A stretch of 11,180 nucleotides of DNA, from NCBI RefSeq assembly GCF_000330505.1, contig NW_004443515.1, positions 22,118-33,297 on the forward strand, written 5' to 3'. Under the pieces are notes generated by a model. The model was given only the letters and a program-made list of their open reading frames with translations. It was not told the origin of the DNA and searched no databases. This document shows, in pieces, positions 7,784 to 11,180 of this stretch. Both the position numbers and the translations under genes were made by a program. Numbering within the stretch: the first letter of the stretch is position 1; each line of letters opens with the position of its first letter. This DNA comes from Entamoeba invadens IP1. Taxonomy: Eukaryota > Evosea > Mastigamoebida > Endamoebidae.

Positions 7784-7873
7784 TTAAACACATTTCTTTT
7801 TAATAGCTTCTTCGGAATAAGTATTAGTAAATTCATAAAAATTATTTAATCTGTAATCTTGTGTTGTGCTCAT
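7784..7873 (-). CDS. Small ORF in the right inverted repeat, 29 aa
   Basis: ATG at 7873 opens a 29-codon frame (beginning MSTTQDYRLNN, ending KKKCV) that stops at 7784-7786. Its first five codons lie in the conserved outer repeat and so are present in both arms; in the left arm the frame is diverged and stops after 16 codons. It sits upstream of, and in the same direction as, the large gene at 7569, whose N-terminus also contains TTQD. It may be a short peptide, an upstream ORF, or the first exon of the large gene. Evidence for translation is weak. Confidence 0.25.
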   Translation of the reverse strand: MSTTQDYRLNNFYEFTNTYSEEAIKKKCV

Positions 7874-8046
7874 TTTAGGGAAAATAAAAAAATAAATATT
7901 AAGAAAAATAATTTAAAAATAAACTCGGTATTACTTTTCCGAATTTTGGAAAAATTCAGATTCGCGTCCCTCGCGATTTAATTAAAGTATTATAAAATAT
8001 AAATAAAAATGAGTCCCCCCTAAATCTACAGAATTTTTATACTACT
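7860..8046 (-). repeat. Right long terminal inverted repeat, outer block
   Basis: Inverse copy of 652-837 with only three differences, ending TATACTACT directly before ACGA (8047-8050). The two hairpins are conserved: TCGCG-TCCCT-CGCGA (7962-7976) and TTTTCC with GGAAAA (7935-7953). Confidence 0.85.
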
Positions 8047-8050
8047 ACGA

Positions 8051-8093
8051 CTTGAGGGGTTTAAGATAATTATAGGGGTTTCGTACCGACCTG
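8051..8093 (-). repeat. Right terminal inverted repeat of the outermost element
   Basis: Inverse, imperfect copy of 310-352, from CTTGAGGGGTTTAAGA inward to ACCTG at the tip, followed by TA (8094-8095). Only the ACGA duplication separates it from the middle element, so the outer element had lost its right-hand interior, before or during that insertion. Confidence 0.65.
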
Positions 8094-8095
8094 TA

Positions 8096-10861
8096 ATCAA
8101 AAATATTCAATCTTGATATAAAATATCGAGATTTCTTTTCCTAGGGTTAATATAATTAATATTGATGTAAAAAAGAAAATTTTTTTATTACCTATTCTGG
8201 TATAAAGTATAAATTAAAATTTAATTCCATCAATATCAAAAAAAAAATATTATTATTCTAATTTTAATAATCTATTAGTTGCAAATTCGACAACAAATGA
8301 TAAGAAGTTAATAGACAAGGACGTTAATACATACAAGATAAATTATAAAACAAGATTTTCAAGTTTTTTAAAACTTACTTTATCATGTGATTATATGATA
8401 TATACAAATTTAAAGATTGTGTAAATTTGCTTTAAATTGATTCTTTGTTTGTCTGGTGATTATATATAAACTAATATGTAATTTACATATTTATTGTTGT
8501 TTGTTACAAAATTTAAAAATAATACACAACAATCTTTTTTTGCTTTTCAAAAAACATAATATGACCAAAATAAAATTTTGATTTTATTATTAGTTTATTG
8601 ACTAAATAAAAGACCAAAAATGTATTACTTAAAAAATAGTACAGAAAAAACGGTTGGATCTAAAAGATCCACAGAGGTAAAACTTATACTTTTATATAAA
8701 AATAATGAAATTTATTATAATAAAACATATTATTATTATAATATTTATAAAAAAGTTTGGTTCAATAAAGTATTCTTAAAAGTGTTGACACAACAACATT
8801 ATTATAAACACAATTGTTTGATAACTCAACTTGTTGGGTTAATAAAGACGACATTCTTTTGACATTTTGGTGATAACATCTCCTTAAAACGTGTAAAAAT
8901 ATAAAATATTGTTTTTTGCATTGTTGTTTTATTTGTGTTGCTAGGTGAATCAAATTTATGAATAATTTGCTGCAATTTGTTTTTTGTAACTCTTTATTTC
9001 ATTATTTTTTGTTCAAAAAACCACATGATTGTTAAATTGAAAACGATTTTTAACGAAACTGATATTAAATTAAAACTCGACACAAACAACGGATTTACTT
9101 AAACGTTCACTGTTATGCTTTTACATTTACAATGTCGTATATATGTTGTGAAGTGTTGAGTTAATGTTAATTAAATAACGGTATTGGTTTTTAAAATCTG
9201 GCTAATATTCCGATATTTTCCCGAATTTGTACAAAATTAATTGAACATTATCATTATTTTTTTTCAAAAAAGTCTGTTCTTTTATTTTATTTTTGTTTTT
9301 CAAGAAAAAAATAAAAAATATTAAACAGGACTTAAGAAAGTACTAAAAACACAACGTATAAACTTTTAAACACGGTTTTTTTAATTTAAATAAACACACT
9401 TGTTGATGGTGTCTTGTTTCTAAGATTATTAACATTTTAAATAAATCAAGAATAAATATAACATGATGAAAAAGTTGGATCATATGTTTAAATTTTGAAA
9501 TATTGAATTAAAAGTGATTTATTAGATCACTTCATTTGGTGTTAAAAGGATGGAATGACTCTTAGTATTTTGGTCTTACTCGGTCTCTTAATAACACTGA
9601 TATTGTATCTGTATTGATTATATCTATTAAATAACATCTTAGATGTTTTTAAAATAAAAATCTTAAATGTATTTTAATTATTTTTTTAAAAAAATACATT
9701 TTTGTTATTTTTGGCACAAACAAAAATTCTTTTACAAGTTTGTTGAATTTTTAGTTTTTTTAAAAAAACCATCTTGGTTTGGAAAACCCTGCAATGTATC
9801 TAAACAAGGTTCCCTATTTTTGGTCTGTAAAAATTTGCACCAATAAAAACTAGCAATACATTAAAAGATTCTACAACCCTATAATGTTCTTATTGTTTTC
9901 ATTATGCAATAAAAAAATACATTTTAATTGAGAAAAATGATTTAATATTAAAAGCAATCACCTAATTTGTCGGGAATATTTTTGGTTTATATTTCGTGAA
10001 TGGTGTTAAAATAAACAGGAATTAATTATTGTTTATTAAAATGGATATGTCGAGAAAGTTTCTACAAAATTGGGCATTTTATTTCAAAACATTGATTAAT
10101 TAAAAACAGTTAAAGGACAAAAAAATAAATTTACTCTTAATACAATTAATCAACCAAATATATAACTTAAAATATCAATAAATATAGTTAAAAGACATAC
10201 ATATTAAAAAGTTGTTTATTTACCCAAAAATGATGAATAATGAATACATCATTTATCGTGATCGATAACATTTCAATAACATAAATACAAATACTAAAAG
10301 AATAAAAATTCAAAAAACAAAATATCCAAAATATCAAAACATATTTTTGTAATGACAATTATTTAAAATAACATTTGAATTTCAAAACAGAATTTATACC
10401 AAAGACCTTTAAAAACCAAATATAACAAATCACAACACATTAAAACTATCCAACGATGACAAATAAATCAAAACGTGTCTAAAATTTACAATAAAATTGT
10501 CAAAATGGAATACACACAACACAAATTATAACAAAATCGACTTTGCCAATTAACGAAACAAAGAAAACAATTATAATTTCCTCACGCCAAAAAATTAAAA
10601 ACGTTCGTGAGTAAAAATATTTCAGTCTTTTTTAACATCAATTTTGTATAAATTTGAACTATTTTGTTTTTTTTGATTGCAACAAACCAATTTGACGAAA
10701 AAATGCTAAAACATAAATTTATATAGTTAGTTTTTTTAGTAATATTTACTAAACTTAAAACTATATATTTTATTAATAAATTATGACACTTTTACTAAAT
10801 TAATTGTATTAAAAAATTATACTATTATAATTATAAACAATTAGATAATAAACAAATACAT
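8096..10861. other. AT-rich region without a supported gene, about 2.8 kb
   Basis: No convincing coding region was found on either strand. The longest frame (8620-8862, plus, 80 codons, Tyr/Lys/Asn-rich with NKTYYYYN) has the composition expected from random A/T sequence and is not annotated. Small hairpins were seen: GGATCT-AAA-AGATCC (8656-8670), AAGTGAT with ATCACTT (9512-9532), and AAATGTATTTT with AAAATACATTT (9665-9701). Their size fits chance in such sequence, though each could be part of an old repeat. No tRNA or rRNA was recognised. Confidence 0.5.
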
Positions 10862-11179
10862 TCAAATTGATTTAACTTTTTGGTACAAGTTTAAACAAAG
10901 TCTTTGGGTTTTGTTGTAACGCCAACCTTGTCGTGTTTTGTATGAGTTTATTCTTGCATCTACCAGCCTGTCTTTGAAAATTGATTCACCATTATCCAGT
11001 TAATGTTGTCTTTCTTTTCTTCAATACTTAGATATTTTTTCTTCCAAGTATCTGCTACTTCCACCAAGATCTGTACTCAAGTCTGTTTGAAAAGAAATTA
11101 CTTCTCTACCTTTATCACTTACGTATTCTTGACACCATGCATTTCCTTACTCCTCGTGTGCCTCAGCCTCCACAAGGAT
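10862..11179 (-). pseudogene. Broken 3' end of an unidentified gene, runs off the window
   Basis: Base composition changes sharply at about 10865 and protein-like frames appear on the minus strand. One runs from the window edge to TGA at 11021-11023, with an in-frame TAA at 11147-11149, and contains GNAWCQEYVSDKGREVISF and FQTDLSTDLGGSSRYLEE. After at least one, probably two, frameshifts near 11030 and 10995, another continues with DNGESIFKDRLVDARIN, YKTRQGWRYNKTQR and ends at TGA 10862-10864. Together about 105 codons of a C-terminus remain, with at least three disabling changes. I do not recognise the family; given the surroundings a transposon protein is plausible, but no diagnostic motif is visible. 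Confidence 0.5.
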
Positions 11180-11180
11180 A

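Larger units (their letters stand above)
652..8046. mobile_element. Middle nested element with long inverted repeats and a Rep-like gene
   Basis: The ends are a near-perfect inverted repeat: 652-837 pairs with 7860-8046 (three differences seen by hand), and a second matching block lies further in (870-919 with 7735-7785). Without the transposon at 4112-7133 the element is about 4.4 kb. It carries a small ORF in the right repeat (7784-7873), a broken gene of about 832 codons (7569 to 2047, minus), a 72-aa plus-strand ORF (1811-2029) and a broken 194-codon gene (1044-1628, minus). The tips start with AG, as in Mavericks/Polintons, but the flanking duplication appears to be 4 bp. None of the Maverick hallmark genes (protein-primed DNA polymerase, retroviral-type integrase, FtsK-like ATPase, capsid proteins) is visible. 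No DDE transposase belongs to it. I infer a compact replicon-like or transposon-like element of uncertain class; it could also be a non-autonomous relative of a larger element. Confidence 0.7.
310..8093. mobile_element. Outermost nested element: pogo/Tc1-mariner-like deletion derivative
   Basis: Seen: 43 bases at 310-352 and 43 bases at 8051-8093 are imperfect inverted repeats (32 of 43 positions match by hand alignment, including 16 identical bases at the inner edge and CAGGT at the tips). Each tip is flanked by TA (308-309 and 8094-8095). Known: TA duplications and CAG-type tips are usual for pogo/Tigger and other Tc1/mariner relatives. Inference: without the element inserted in it, this copy is only about 385 bp long and keeps just the last 62 codons of what may have been its transposase (463-651), so it would be a non-autonomous, MITE-like derivative. 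The missing part lies on the right, where only the repeat remains. Alternative: two unrelated inverted copies of one repeat; the exact 43/43 length and the flanking TA argue against that. Confidence 0.62.

Noticed and set aside
652..8046. Identification as a Maverick/Polinton
   Set aside because: The tips start with AG and the inverted repeats are long, but the flanking duplication is 4 bp instead of 6, the size is about 4.4 kb, and no polymerase, integrase, ATPase or capsid gene was seen. A deletion derivative cannot be excluded.
8620..8953. Two overlapping frames on opposite strands (80 and 63 codons)
   Set aside because: Composition follows the local A/T bias, neither has a motif, and they lie in a gene-poor flank. 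The plus frame shares a Tyr run with the 72-aa ORF at 1811 but no alignable sequence.
1..11180. CRISPR array, rRNA or tRNA genes
   Set aside because: No regularly spaced repeats and no recognisable structural RNA were found on either strand by eye.

Overview
The window is very AT-rich eukaryotic DNA, apparently from a protist genome full of transposons. The reasons are a pogo/Tc1-type DD35D transposase, TA target duplications, long AT-rich stretches without genes, and no bacterial-style operons or ribosome binding sites. An Entamoeba-like genome (for example E. invadens) would fit, but that is an inference from composition and element types, not an identification.

Most of the window (about 308-8095) can be read as three mobile elements nested inside each other. 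The outermost (310-8093) has 43-bp imperfect terminal inverted repeats starting CAGGT, flanked by TA. It looks like a short deletion derivative of a pogo-like element, with a 62-codon coding tail left at 463-651. Inserted in it is a second element (652-8046) with long, nearly identical inverted repeats (186/187 bp in the outer block) and a 4-bp ACGA flanking duplication. Its own sequence is about 4.4 kb and holds a large minus-strand gene (originally about 832 codons), a 194-codon minus-strand coiled-coil gene, an intact 72-aa plus-strand ORF and a tiny ORF inside the right repeat. The large gene has widely spaced motifs in an order that recalls rolling-circle replication initiators, a coiled coil, and a possible OB fold near its C-terminus. 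The third and youngest element is an intact 3,022-bp pogo/Tc1-type transposon (4112-7133, TA duplication, 89/90-bp inverted repeats) encoding a complete 496-aa DDE transposase. It sits inside the large gene; removing it together with one TA restores the reading frame exactly.

Both larger genes of the middle element are dead in this copy. They carry in-frame stops, most of them TAA, and the large gene also has a pair of compensating frameshifts. The middle element does not match the gene set of Mavericks/Polintons: no polymerase B, integrase, packaging ATPase or capsid gene was seen, and it is far smaller. It is the most likely candidate here for something undescribed.

To the right, 8096-10861 is AT-rich DNA with no convincing gene. 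The last 320 bp (10862-11179) hold the broken 3' end of an unidentified minus-strand gene that runs off the window.
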